Both the position numbers and the translations under genes were made by a program. DNA of 64,000 nucleotides from Uloborus plumipes (taxonomy: Eukaryota; Arthropoda; Arachnida; Araneae; Uloboridae). Within the stretch, counting starts at the first letter, position 1; the number at the start of each line of letters is the position of its first letter. Positions 48,055 through 58,724 of the stretch are shown here, piece after piece. The notes beneath the pieces were generated by a model, which was given only the letters and a program-made list of their open reading frames with translations, did no database searches and was not told the origin of the DNA. The DNA is taken from assembly GCA_038373865.1 (NCBI GenBank), contig JAXGGA010001093.1, forward strand, positions 62,001 through 126,000, read 5' to 3'.

Positions 48055-49715
48055 TAAATCAGTGGTGACCCAAAATGGCGTCGGGGGAGGGGAGGGGTCA
48101 TGATACAGAGTGCACAGCAGAAATTTTTAAGACAAAAAAAGATAAGGGGTTCCATTAGCCGTTTCGCAAACGTTACAGTGGACATATAAAATTGATTTTT
48201 TTCAATTATTGATTTATATGTCTAAAACTTTGTGTGCTTGTATTATTGTATATTTACTACATCTAAAAGCATAAAAAAACACAAATTAGTGCAAAAACAA
48301 TGAATCCTTTTTTTCAAATTTCAAATTTAAATATTTTTTAACAACATTTCAAAATGTTCCAGGCGTCACAAATTTTTTTCAAACTTTGAATTTCGACTTA
48401 ATTTCCAATCATTAGGCACGATTGCACAAAACAACGCATTACATGCAATGTTTTATGCGATAGTTTATAAAAGGTGGCTGAAAATAAAAATTTTCAGTTG
48501 GAAAAATCACATAAATTTTCATTTTCAGCCATCTTTTATAAACTATCACATAAAACATTGCATGTAATGCATTGTTTTGTGCAATCATGCCTAATGATTG
48601 GAAATTAAGTGGAAATTCAAAGTTTGAAAAAAAATTGTGACGCCTGGAACATTTTGAAATTTTGTTAAAAAAATATTTAAATTTGAAATTTGAAAAAAAG
48701 TATTCATTGTTTTTGCACTAATTTGTGTTTTTTTATGCTTTTAGATGTAGTAAATATACAATAATACAAGCACACAAAGTTTTAGACATATAAATCAATA
48801 ATTGAAAAAAAATCAATTTTATTTGTCCACTGTAGCCTTAAAGCAATATAACTTAAGAAGAGTGGTTTAAGCATTCGTGCCCAAAAATGGCGATTGGGGG
48901 GGGGGGGGCCTAATACATAGTGCACAGTTTCAATTTTAGGATGCTACATGACAGTAATTTTTCATTTTTTTCTGTACAGGTTCATTTAATTTTTCGTGTG
49001 AGTGGGGTCATTAACATTTTGGGGGTACCGCTTCTTCGGGTGGGGGGAGTACCCCTTGCTTAAGTGTTTTAACGTTAAGACATGCAATAGAGATCAGTTA
49101 TTGGATTTCTCGAAAATCGCTCCAGCACTTCATTCTAATAATAGTGGTTTAAGCAGTTGTGACCCAAAATGACGGTTAGAGAGGGTGGTCATGATCCTGA
49201 TTGCACGTTTGAAATTTTTAAGACATTGTACGATAAAGGTTTCGAATTCTTTTCCTGTTCAGGTTCTTTCTATTTTTCGGGTGGGGGAGGGGGTCATTAA
49301 ATTTTTGGGGGGCACCGCCTGTTTGGGAGGGAGGCTCTGCTAAAGTGTCCTTACGTTAAGACATGCAACAGAAAATCAGCCATCGACCGTCTTGAAACGC
49401 TAAAGTAATTTATTCTAATAATAAGGGTTTAAGCAGTGGAGACCCAAAATGGCTGTTGTGTGTGGGTCAAAGCTCTAGGAGCGCTGTTGAAAATTTTCAG
49501 ACAATTTTTGAAAGGGGTTTTTGCTTTTTTCTGGAGGAAAATCTTTCTGTTGTGGGGGCACCTTTTTTTTGGGGGGGGGGGAGGGTGACTACCCTGAGGT
49601 AAACTCTGAACACTAAGACATTCAATAGAGATCAGCCATCGACTGTTTCGAAAATCATTCTTGTATTATTCTCTAAAAAAGAAGTTTAAGCGTTGGTGTC
49701 CCAAAATGGTGGAGG
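48054..49715. repeat. Tandem array of ~260-280-bp units
   Basis: Each unit opens GTTTAAGCAGTGGTGACCCA then AAATGGCG, passes a G-rich run, and closes AAGACATGCAATAGAGATCA then GCCATCGAC. Unit starts fall near 48056, 48866, 49143, 49425 and 49683, the last truncated. The first unit is short and split by the 657-bp foldback element. Units differ by many substitutions and by their G-run lengths, so the array is not recent. It has no coding frame. Confidence 0.8.
48176..48832. mobile_element. Foldback MITE, 657 bp, near-perfect palindrome
   Basis: TA lies outside each end (48174-48175 and 48833-48834). The arms of about 310 bp start CAGTGGACATATAAAATTGA and mirror with few differences around a short central segment near 48490-48515. 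Almost the whole element would fold into one hairpin. CAGTGG ends with a TA target suit a Tc1/mariner relative. It interrupts the first unit of the tandem array and so is younger than it. Confidence 0.92.
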
Positions 49716-49941
49716 GGGATTTGCACCCGTTTTCTGCCTACAAGTTTAAAAATGCAATTTATAGCTCAGTGTCCTTAGATATCTGAGAAAAATCTTACGA
49801 TGTTTTGAAGATGAATTCTGGCAGAATTCTAAAGAATTTCTTAAAATATTTTTACGATTTTAAGCTTAGCTGCCCAATCACTGCAGAAAATTTTAAGAAC
49901 ATCTGAAGTACATCTTAAGAAAAATCGACAGTCGATCACCA

Positions 49942-49976
49942 CGCTCGGTCCCCTACCCGGCTTTTCAGACCGAGCG
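49942..49976. repeat. 9-bp perfect hairpin
   Basis: CGCTCGGTC and GACCGAGCG are exact complements around a 17-base loop, in a GC-rich patch. A T-rich run typical of a terminator does not follow. Function unknown. Confidence 0.6.
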
Positions 49977-51480
49977 ATAAATGTTTGCCTATATATGTAC
50001 TTTCTTTTTATACAAAAAATTTTAATGTACCTTATGATCGCATTTTTTATGTAGCCAGCTCTCGGTCTAAAAGGTGTGATCTTCTAAATCCTTAGATGGA
50101 CTCTTCTAAAGTCCGCTAGGACAGCCGCTGTCGTTTCCTTCCTTAAGCATTTAACTAAATCTATTTTTTTTTTAAAACTGGCTGCCAGATTATTCTTTTC
50201 GTATCAGTAACTGAGTTTTATCCCCCTTCATGCATTTTATTAAGAGTTTGAAAGTCGTTCAGGTATTTGTATTCCGCCAACATATATTCGGACAGTTACT
50301 GGTCTCATAGAATGTAGTGGGTCTTTCTGATTTTTCCAAAGATGAACTAAAGAGCGTGGATAATAGTGTTAGTTTATTGATTTTCATTATGCGTTTAAGT
50401 TTTGGTAATATCTTTATTCCCAGCATTTCCATGCCGGATCTATACGAAAAATTAATGGGGCATTTTGCTGACACTTTTTGCTAAAGTTAAAACAAACCAA
50501 GAGTCTGCCAATGAAGAAAATAGAACTGAAAGTTTTTAAAAAGAGCAGAGACGTTTAGCGAGATACGCTTAGTGAACACGATACAGAATAGGAAGAGGAT
50601 GGAGATTCTGGGTATAAAAGTAAATATCTCAAAGTTGTTTTCAGTATGAGATGACGTAAAAGGAAATCAAAGGAAAAGGATATATAAATGAATTAATTTA
50701 TTTGAAATTAAAACAAAACTAAACATTTTAAATTTGCTTTCAAAAGTTTTATCATTACAAATATCGATACCAAAACGCTTGTAAGATAGTTTGAAAACTC
50801 ATAAAGCATTAGTATCGACAGAATATGAGCTTTTTCTTTTTTTCCTACGCTCATGAAGTAAAAACGTTGAAATGCTTCACTCATAAGTTCGATTTAAAGC
50901 TTATTTCTATAGCTCATCGACATATAAAAGTCTTGAATTATGGAACTTTATGGCTTGAACAATAAATCAGTCAATAAATAACCTTTTTAACTGAGTAGAA
51001 CAGACTTTCTTCTAGAATAATTATGTGATCTTCACGTGTTTTAACTTTTGGTGAGGAGCCCTTTATACGTTTTGCCGAATTATAGCGCTAAATTTTGTTA
51101 AGATACGCTGTGCAGTATGTCTTGTAAAAATAATAACAAATACAAATGGTTCAAACCCAACATATTTTTATTTGCTTTTCAGGCATTTACGTTACATCTA
51201 CCTCCTACCACCAGAGATAGGAATATGTATGAATTTACTGGTTTTTTATCTACTACTCCACTCTAGAAAATTCATATTAAAAAATTCCCCAAAGTAATTT
51301 TTTATTAAGTAGAGTAATAAAATTAATCATTAAATGAAACATTTTATAAATACCAAGTCTCATCTCAGAATCATGAGTCTCTTCCCTCCAATGAAACCTT
51401 ATTATTTGACCAATGATAAAAATGACTCCTCATTTATTGCGGAGACCGTTTTTATCATCACGATATACCCCTTCCATAAT
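49977..51480. other. AT-rich DNA, no gene seen
   Basis: Short frames only; nothing recognisable. Confidence 0.5.
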
Positions 51481-51800
51481 CGTCCATGGGTTTGTTGATA
51501 TTACCTTGTGCCAGGTACAGTTTAGGGGTGCGCTGCTTCACTTTTCCAACTGTACTATAATTTGGTGTGGAGTCCGACTTCCATAGTACACGCATGCCCT
51601 ACATACCCGTTTATGGGGTAGGCAATACCCTCATCAGTGTGGTAAGGTGGTGACTGGTGGGGTTTAAATAAATAAATAAATGGGGTAGGGAACCATTCAC
51701 AGCACGAAATCACATTCATACAAAGAAAGGACAAGGACAGCAGAAAGAAAGTACAAATGCCTGAGCCGTGATTCGAATCCTCACCCGGTTAGACTGGGCT
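51481..51800 (-). mobile_element. tRNA-SINE-like repeat with a small A-tailed insertion
   Basis: A minus-strand B-box-like GGATTCGAATCACG (about 51767-51780) heads a body that shares ACAGCA/GGACAAGGACAG-type sequence with the SINE at 17296-17493. Its limits are not marked by a clear target duplication. Inside, 51623-51679 is a 57-bp insertion ending in (AAAT)n and bounded by ATGGGGTAGG on both sides (51613-51622 and 51680-51689). It is a severely 5'-truncated retrotransposon tail in plus orientation. Confidence 0.5.
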
Positions 51801-52069
51801 TAACTGGGCGGCGTCACTGGGCTTAAAAATAAGTTTTAATCAGATTTTTTTTTTAATTCCAAATTTCTTCTCATCGCAACGCCTATTGCTGCCCCTTAGC
51901 ATATATTCTTCCAGCAATAATAAAACATAAATAATAACAAGATAACCGTCAAAAGTTTAACATGACTATTGCAACACAAAATGAATAGTTAGCACATAAA
52001 AGTGAGTAAAGAACTACAAAAGTGTTTCTTAAAACAAATTATGGATTAATATGTTATTCCTATCTCCAG

Positions 52070-52268
52070 AAACCAGAATCTTACATTGAGTTTAACACCA
52101 TGAAGATCATTGACAGGCTCAGACATACAAAGCTGGAACACTTCAGTGAAGAACGCGAAAATCTGACTGGCGCCAAAGAGATTACTAACAGCTGCCCATG
52201 TCCGAAAACAAAATCATAGAGCAAGCTCAAAAGATTTGTGAAACGACCATCGGTAAATATAAATAGTG
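52070..52268 (+). pseudogene. Exon-like, possibly frameshifted coding remnant
   Basis: After a good acceptor (TTATTCCTATCTCCAG) the sequence is open for about 50 codons, reading through FNTMKIIDRLRHTKLEHFSE and ENLTGAKEITNS to a TAG at 52217-52219. An overlapping second frame begins MSENKIIEQAQKICETTIGK and stops at about 52268. Two adjacent frames with natural-looking composition suggest one coding region broken by a frameshift, either a host exon or a decayed transposon protein. I recognise no family. Confidence 0.35.
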
Positions 52269-53633
52269 AAACGTCTCTAATGTTGAGATTTACCAGTTTC
52301 TAAATGCCACAAGAATTTCCAAATTAGGCTGCATCGAAAAAAAAAATTTGGAAAACTTTTAAGTTCTCTAAAACGTGCTTCAATGAACCCAAGTACTAGA
52401 AGTTCTCTTAAAAGTAGTGCTTTTACACATCCCAGGATCATAGAAACTTTAGAAAAGTGTCTTTTAATCATTTTACTTTTACTTATTTGCTACCTTTCAC
52501 AGAACTATATAACAGACATTCAACAGTGCTAAATAATACCTATTTAGAGTAATTCGAGGTACCACGACCCACCTATGTGAAAACCGTTTAACAACACTTC
52601 AGGGAAAATAAAAGATAACACCTTCTGCCTTTCTAAATGCAGGTCCTGAATGCCGTGTAAAATCTCCTATGACTAAAAATTGCAAATTAAGTTTTATTGC
52701 AAAAAAAAAAAAAAAAAAAAAGCTGCGTTTTGGCATATTACCTTGACAGCCAGGGTACAGGCCCCAGAACAGCGGGTTACTAGCCCGACTTCAGGTAACA
52801 TCACTAAACTTGTTATAATATGCAAAAACTGGTATTAACTAACTAAACGGATGGAAATCAATACAAATCATAATATGAGCAACACAACAAAAATCAAAAT
52901 CAAGTTTTGAACCAATGAACTGGCCATATTGGGGCCAATTTTTCTAGTCACTATGCGTGTCAAAGCTTTGTTTATTTTTTCTGGCTTCATGACCTCGTAG
53001 TAGAGCAATGTTTTCGTATCTATTAAGTAGAATCAACAGAACACGTTGCTTAATCTGTTATTTTATCCCTGTGGTCCCGCACGGTCATATCCCCGTAGAG
53101 GAGATGAAACACCCTCCTCAAATGCTATGGAAGCACACCACCCACTCCCAATAAAAAGTCCCAAAGTGTGATCAAAACTCTCTGAAATTACCTCTCCCCC
53201 TCCCCCCCCCCCCTACCCCAAACCACACTTCGGCAACAAAACTGACACAACTGAAAAAATATCAATTCCGACAAATCGATAAATAAAATATCTCATCTAT
53301 GTTTTAACCAGCCAGTGAAAAAGTAATAAATATTTTAATGCTATGGATAGACTGAGGATTTAATGATACTAAATACACGGTTTCTAATAATCAAAATGCT
53401 TGATTTTTTGAAAGTTACTTTTGAACTATAGATATTTTATTCCGTAAGTTTAATCGAAACGCATTCAAAAAATACTGGATGATTACTTATAAAATGGTTC
53501 AACACTTAAGCATTTTTAGTACATTGTTTTAATTTTAGATCAGAAATTAATTAACTGTGTGTCAAATTTACAAACTTATACCTCAGTATATCTAAAAACA
53601 ATGGAGACGTGAACTTTTGTAGTTTAACAGAAA
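52269..53633. other. AT-rich DNA, no gene seen
   Basis: Holds a poly-A run at about 52700-52721 followed by a GC-rich patch of unknown origin (52735-52800), and a C-rich tract near 53190-53215. Confidence 0.5.
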
Positions 53634-53635
53634 TA

Positions 53636-53810
53636 CAGTCGAACCCGCTTATTAGAATATCGCTTAAAGGAATATCCCGCTTAATGTAATACGTTTTCAA
53701 TGTACCAAACCATTGAAATGCATTATTTTCAACCCGGATAATGGAATATCCTGCTTATTAGAATATTTTTTCGTGGCAAAATGGCTATTACAATTAAGCG
53801 GATTCGACTG
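53636..53810. mobile_element. 175-bp Tigger/pogo-type MITE
   Basis: TA flanks each end (53634-53635 and 53811-53812). The ends are CAGTCGAACCCGCTTATTAG and a mirrored CAGTCGAATCCGCTTAATTG. Internal GAATATC(C/G)CGCTTA copies echo the ends. Its length equals that of the MITE at 22645-22819, but the sequence differs, so they are two subfamilies. Confidence 0.9.
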
Positions 53811-53812
53811 TA

Positions 53813-56012
53813 CTGCACCAGTCGTAAAAAGTTAAAAAAAATTAAGTTTGGAGTGCAAAATAACACCTTGCAGGTAAATTGAAAATAAACCAGAAAAATA
53901 TTTGGATATATCGCACAAGGCATACGAGTTAAAATTTTCATACCAATAGCAAAAAGTTGACAGGATCTACTCAAGAATAGAACTTTCAAAAGACTTTACT
54001 AAAACTGAGAAGCGATAGAAAATATTTGTGAGGTGTGCTTAAGAGGACCATACGTTCCGTTTTGAATGGGACAGTCCGGCTTTCAGATAGCCTGTCCAGT
54101 TTTCCCTGCACCTGCTGAAATATGCCGTTTCAGCTTACTTTTCTGTTAGAGTAAAAGAATTTCTAAAAAGGCATTAAAACTGTATTAATGCATCTTAAAA
54201 CTATCGCTTAGTCCAAAAACTAAGTAAAAAATAGTTATTAAATGAACATTGTAAAATTATAAACTATAAAGTAGGGTTTCAAAAATGTGTAAATGTTTGT
54301 CTGTCGGTACGTTCGTTTTTCGATCTGTACATCGGTCTTTCTGTCTACCCATCCCCCCCTCTCCCTCCCCCTACACACTAAAAACTTTTGAATAAACAGT
54401 CCAACTCGAACGAACTTTTCTTTCCTTTTTTTTTTTTTAATTTTCACCTCATTCGCGTATTTCACTTTCTAGTTTTAAGAATTTTTTGCTTAGTTCAAAT
54501 AAATAAGAAAATAAAAAACTTAACATTAGCATCTCAAGGAAATTTAATACCAATGTAGATCCAGAACTTGAAAGCGGATTTCCTTCAAACAAACATTTTT
54601 TGGGAAATGCTCTTAAAGAATAATTTATGGGGAGCATTTGTTTTCAGTTTATTAAGCTGTTTTAAGGACTCCAATTGCGACTCCTAGACCCCATTTCCCA
54701 ATCCTCAACTCCGTTTCAAAGTCCTCAACTCCGACTCTGACTTCACAGCAATGGTAGAAGTGCAGCTCAAAAAAAAAAAAAAAAAAAAGAAGATAAGCTC
54801 TTGAATTGAATTTCAGATCCTTCGACTCTGACTGCGCAGATATGGCAGAAATGTAGGGTCCGAAAGAAAGTGACCGACACCACCTCTTAGAATTTTAAAT
54901 CCTTCGACTACTAAGTTCAACTCCGTTTCCTTTAACCCAAAATCAGTTCAACTAATACTACTGACTGACTCCGCAACTCTGGAATCAGTAAAAACTTACT
55001 AAAGCGCATTTTTTAAACTTTCGAGTTCATTGCTATTTTTGTCATTAAAAAACTCTAAAGTTTTTTGTCAAAACTAAACAAAACGTTAAAAACGTAGACC
55101 GAAAATCCGAGATACAAAATTTACTAATTAGTTATGTTTTAAACACAGGGAACTTATTACTTTAAGCTGCTTAGAATTATGTAAAGTTGAGCATAAGGTC
55201 CAACATGAATATCAAACATGCTTTAAGTCGACTATTTTAAATATTTTACATAATCCGATTACACAGCTTAATTCATTAGAATTACACAAAGCTTGTTTAG
55301 GAAGTTAGCAACTTACCATTAATGCATTAGTCTCCAATTTCAAAGAGAACTATAACTTTGTTGCCACAAATTTGGAAAGAGTTCAGAATTTTATAGAATA
55401 TGGTGAAGTTCAGAGTATTTTAAGGGATTAAACGTATTTTTATACGGCCCTGTAGTATAAAATGTGGAAGTATTGCGGATTCAATTAAATACTCGCATGA
55501 CTTCTGATATCTTTATATAAATATAATCAACATCACATTAAGAAAGTTCAGCACATAGATAATAAAATACTCCACTACAATAATAGAAAGCAGTAAATAC
55601 TTTTCCGTTACAAAATCATTAATGTTTTTCTTCCATGATTATTAATTATCATTTGATTGCTGATTTTATTAGGTCAAACGACTCGATATAAAACTAGTAA
55701 TAGTTGATTTTTCGTACCTACCTAGAGTGATTTTAGTCCTGAAAGTCATTATTCTCGAATGATAATCGAGAAACGAAACGTATAAAAATATTTTAACTGA
55801 AAGATTTTAATAAAATGAAAATCATACATTTTAAACAAATTAACTACTTAAAAACTTATAAAACAGAAGGCTTTTTTTTAAATATAGAATTTTTCCTTAA
55901 CATACAATTTTGATTTTCTTCGTTCCGCCCAAACGGGTACATTCATTATATACAAACTCTTTGAACTCAAGGAATGTCACGCTCACTGAACTTTCAGATT
56001 GCAAATAATTAA
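53813..56012. other. AT-rich DNA with a degenerate CTCCGACTC repeat
   Basis: Apart from the repeat at 54660-54985 nothing is recognised. A short TTCTCGA/TCGAGAA palindrome lies near 55752-55772. Confidence 0.5.
54660..54985. repeat. Degenerate ACTCCGACTC-type repeat
   Basis: Words such as ACTCCAATTGCGACTCC, CTCAACTCCG, ACTCCGACTCTGACT and GACTCCGCAACTCTGGAATC recur at irregular spacing, with an internal A20-like run. It looks like an old interspersed or low-complexity repeat based on a CTCCGA core. Confidence 0.5.
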
Positions 56013-56064
56013 TACTACGCGGCAAAATATTAACGGTTATTTTTACAACATAATACTGCTGGTA

Positions 56065-57628
56065 CACTAGGTGGCCAAAAGTATCCGGACACTTTCAAAA
56101 ATTCACATTTTTACATATAGCTCGAGAAATAAGTGATCAATTGTTCTTTAACTTTAGCCATACAAAATATAGGCTTCACCGAACATTTCCAAGTTGAAAT
56201 TAAATTACCCTTGCATTTGGGGGACGACAAGAAGGGGGGTTGAAAGTAAAACCGCTTTTTGACCATAACTCTTCGAAAATAGCTCGGAATAAGCTATAAA
56301 TTTCAGTAATTAATTAGCACACTATGTATAAATACTGTACAAATTTTTATGAACGTACCACTCTTACTTCCGAAGATATGAAACATTTTTTTTAAAAATG
56401 GCAATTTTATTTGAAGGGTTTTTGCTCATAACACGCAGAGTTTTTTATCAAACCTTATCAAAACTTCAGGAAATATGACAAAATACAAGAGAAAGAACAT
56501 ACTAAAACGGTAAATAAAAATATTAAAAATCCGATGAGATATGAACGTTAAAAGGAAATATTTTTTCACGGCGCATGCGCGAACGACAGAAATTTATAAC
56601 TACAAAAATACTGTACTCTGATTTATACTTCATCTTATAAAAAAAGTTCCAGTTGAATATCATGAAAATTGAAAAAGATATCAGCGATCTAATGAGCTGT
56701 ATTTCATTCATTCGCAGACAATACATAAAAAGTGAGGGTCTGTCCACAAAGCGCTATTTTTAAATTAAAGGTTATTGCGTCATGGTTCAAAACCAACGTT
56801 TCAGGGGATGTCCGGATACTTTTCGCCACCTACGTATAAGGTCTTTTTGGCCGAATAGGCGAAATGTGACTTCTATGCCGAATATAAATTTTCAAACTGT
56901 ATACAATTTAACATTGAAGAAAATGCTCAATTGTCACCACACTATTTGTGGAGAACCCCTTGCCATTTATGTATTGTCTGCGAATGAATGAATTACAGCT
57001 CACTAGATCGCTGATATCTTTTTCAATTTTTACGATATTCAACTGGAACATTTTTTATAAAATGCAGTATAAACCAGGTTACAATATTTTTGTAGTTATA
57101 AATTTCTGTCGTTCGCGCATGCGCCGTGAAAAATTATTTCCTTTTAACGTTCATATCTCATCGGATTTTTAATATTTTTATTTACCGTTTTAGTATATTT
57201 TTTTCCTTGTATTTTGTCATATTTCTTGAAGTGTTGATAAGGTTTGATCAAAAACTCTGCGTGTTATGAGCAAAAACCCATCAAATAAAATTGCCGTTTT
57301 TTAAAACATGTTTCATATCTTCGGAAGTAAGAGTGATACGTTCATAAAATTTTGTACAGTAATTAAACATAGTATGCTAATTAATCACTGAAATTTATAG
57401 CTTATTCCGAGCTATTTTCGAGAGTTATGATCAAAAAGCGGTTTTACTTTCAACCCCCCTTCTTGTCGTCCCCCAAGTGCAAGGGTAATTTAATTTCAAC
57501 TTGGAAATGTTCAGTGAAGCCTATATTTTGTATGACTAAAGTTAAAGAACAATTGATCACTTTTTTTTCGAGCTATATGTAATAATGTGAATTTTCGAAA
57601 GTGTCCGGATACTTTTGGCCACCTAGTG
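56065..57628. mobile_element. 1.56-kb foldback transposon with ~690-bp arms
   Basis: TA lies at both ends (56063-56064 and 57629-57630), and the terminal repeat is CACTAGGTGGCCAAAAGTAT. The arms, about 56065-56762 and 56935-57628, mirror with modest divergence, including GCGCATGCGCGAACGACAGA. The 170-bp centre contains one more inverted end, TGTCCGGATACTTTTCGCCA, at about 56808-56827. That suggests the palindrome arose when two elements joined head to head. No transposase is present; the paired 74-residue frames are just the two arms read on opposite strands. Confidence 0.93.
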
Positions 57629-57688
57629 TAGTAGAGGTTCAAGTTTTAAACTGTAAAATGCACAAATGTGACAAACTGTAAAAGTAGC

Positions 57689-57692
<4 letters not shown>

Positions 57693-57779
<87 letters not shown>
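57693..57779. repeat. (TA)n microsatellite adjoining a mariner end
   Basis: A pure AT tract runs directly into the CAGGGTTGTCC terminus at 57780. A shorter TA tract (59557-59575) resumes after the second mariner remnant, so the insertions probably landed in one (TA)n core, where every dinucleotide is a target. Confidence 0.9.
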
Positions 57780-57782
<3 letters not shown>

Positions 57783-58721
57783 GGTTGTCCAAATTAAACT
57801 TCCCCTACTCAGAGGCTTGTGCAGGACGTTGTATGGGTCATAATGTGATGAAATTTTGAAAACAGACACTTCAAGCTATGCTCTCAAGATTTAATAAAGG
57901 AAAAAAATAGTACAAACAGTTGATGGTAGGTGGTGCTGCAGATTAGCAAGACATTCTACAGATGTTCTATATGTGTGCCGTGGTTCTCTACAACTCTTTC
58001 TATTCGTAAAGCAGTGTGTTCCAAAGATGAACGCTGTAAGTTTACTCTAATTCCACGAACATGACCATTAATTGCGTTTTTAAGATGCGCCAAGGTTGTG
58101 GAGTGTTCTCAATAGACCCGATCCTTTAAAAATCCCCATAACCAAAAATCACACGGGATGAGATCAGATGAGAGAGGAAGCCAAGATGTTGTGAAACAGC
58201 GGCTGATCACACGTGCATCGGTAGAAGGTGGCCGTGACATCTGTTGAACGCTACGAAGAATATGGGGAGGTGCTCCATCCTGCATCAATATCATGTCCTA
58301 GAGGAGACCACGTAGTTGAAGTTTACGAATTACGAACGTTGTCAACATGTCTTGATACCGGCTTCTTGTGACAGAGCAGTTCTTCAGCTGACGGAAGGCT
58401 CTTATCGCATAAGAGGAGTTTTTGTCATTCTGGTAAAAAAGTTTCACCAACAGAGCTTTGTCTTTCAAGGTTGGCATTGTGCATCAGCGAGTTGGAAACA
58501 ACTACTTGTGTAGAAGCTGTTTTCCTCTTTTTCTGCGAATCTCGTTGCTGTAACATGCAAATAACTAGTGTTACAACGCCACCTATCAGCAATTTTTTGT
58601 ACTATTTTTTTTCCTTAATAAATCTCGAGCGCATGGTCTGAAGTGTCTGTTTTCAAAATTTCATCCCATTATGACCCATACAACGTCCTGCACAGGTCTC
58701 TGAGTTGGGGAAGTTTAATTT
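57780..58721 (-). mobile_element. Mariner-type deletion derivative with ~150-bp inverted ends
   Basis: The left end begins CAGGGTTGTCCAAATTAAAC after TA. The right end is its complement over roughly 150 bp, with about one difference in ten (for example AGGACGTTGTATGGGTCATA in both). The outermost 11 bases of the right end are missing, because the match stops at 58721 where the next remnant begins. The 122-codon remnant inside joins the N- and C-terminal parts of a transposase. Confidence 0.85.
58109..58477 (-). pseudogene. Internally deleted mariner-type transposase
   Basis: The frame starts ATG at 58477 and stays in one register to the stop at 58109, with one internal TAG. Residues 7-50 (ALLVKLFYQNDKNSSYAIRA) form the N-terminal helix-turn-helix seen in a group of arthropod mariner-like transposases. 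After the TAG comes MQDGAPPH (second catalytic Asp), then SSDLIPCDFWLWGFLKDRVY (third Asp). The first catalytic Asp and about 150-200 residues between the two parts are absent, against a usual length near 340. The in-frame junction is notable: apart from one stop, it would encode a DNA-binding domain fused to half a catalytic domain. Confidence 0.85.
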
Positions 58722-58724
58722 CGA

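Noticed and set aside
56523..57172. Two similar 74-codon proteins on opposite strands
   Set aside because: They are the two arms of the foldback element; both frames exist only because the arms mirror each other.
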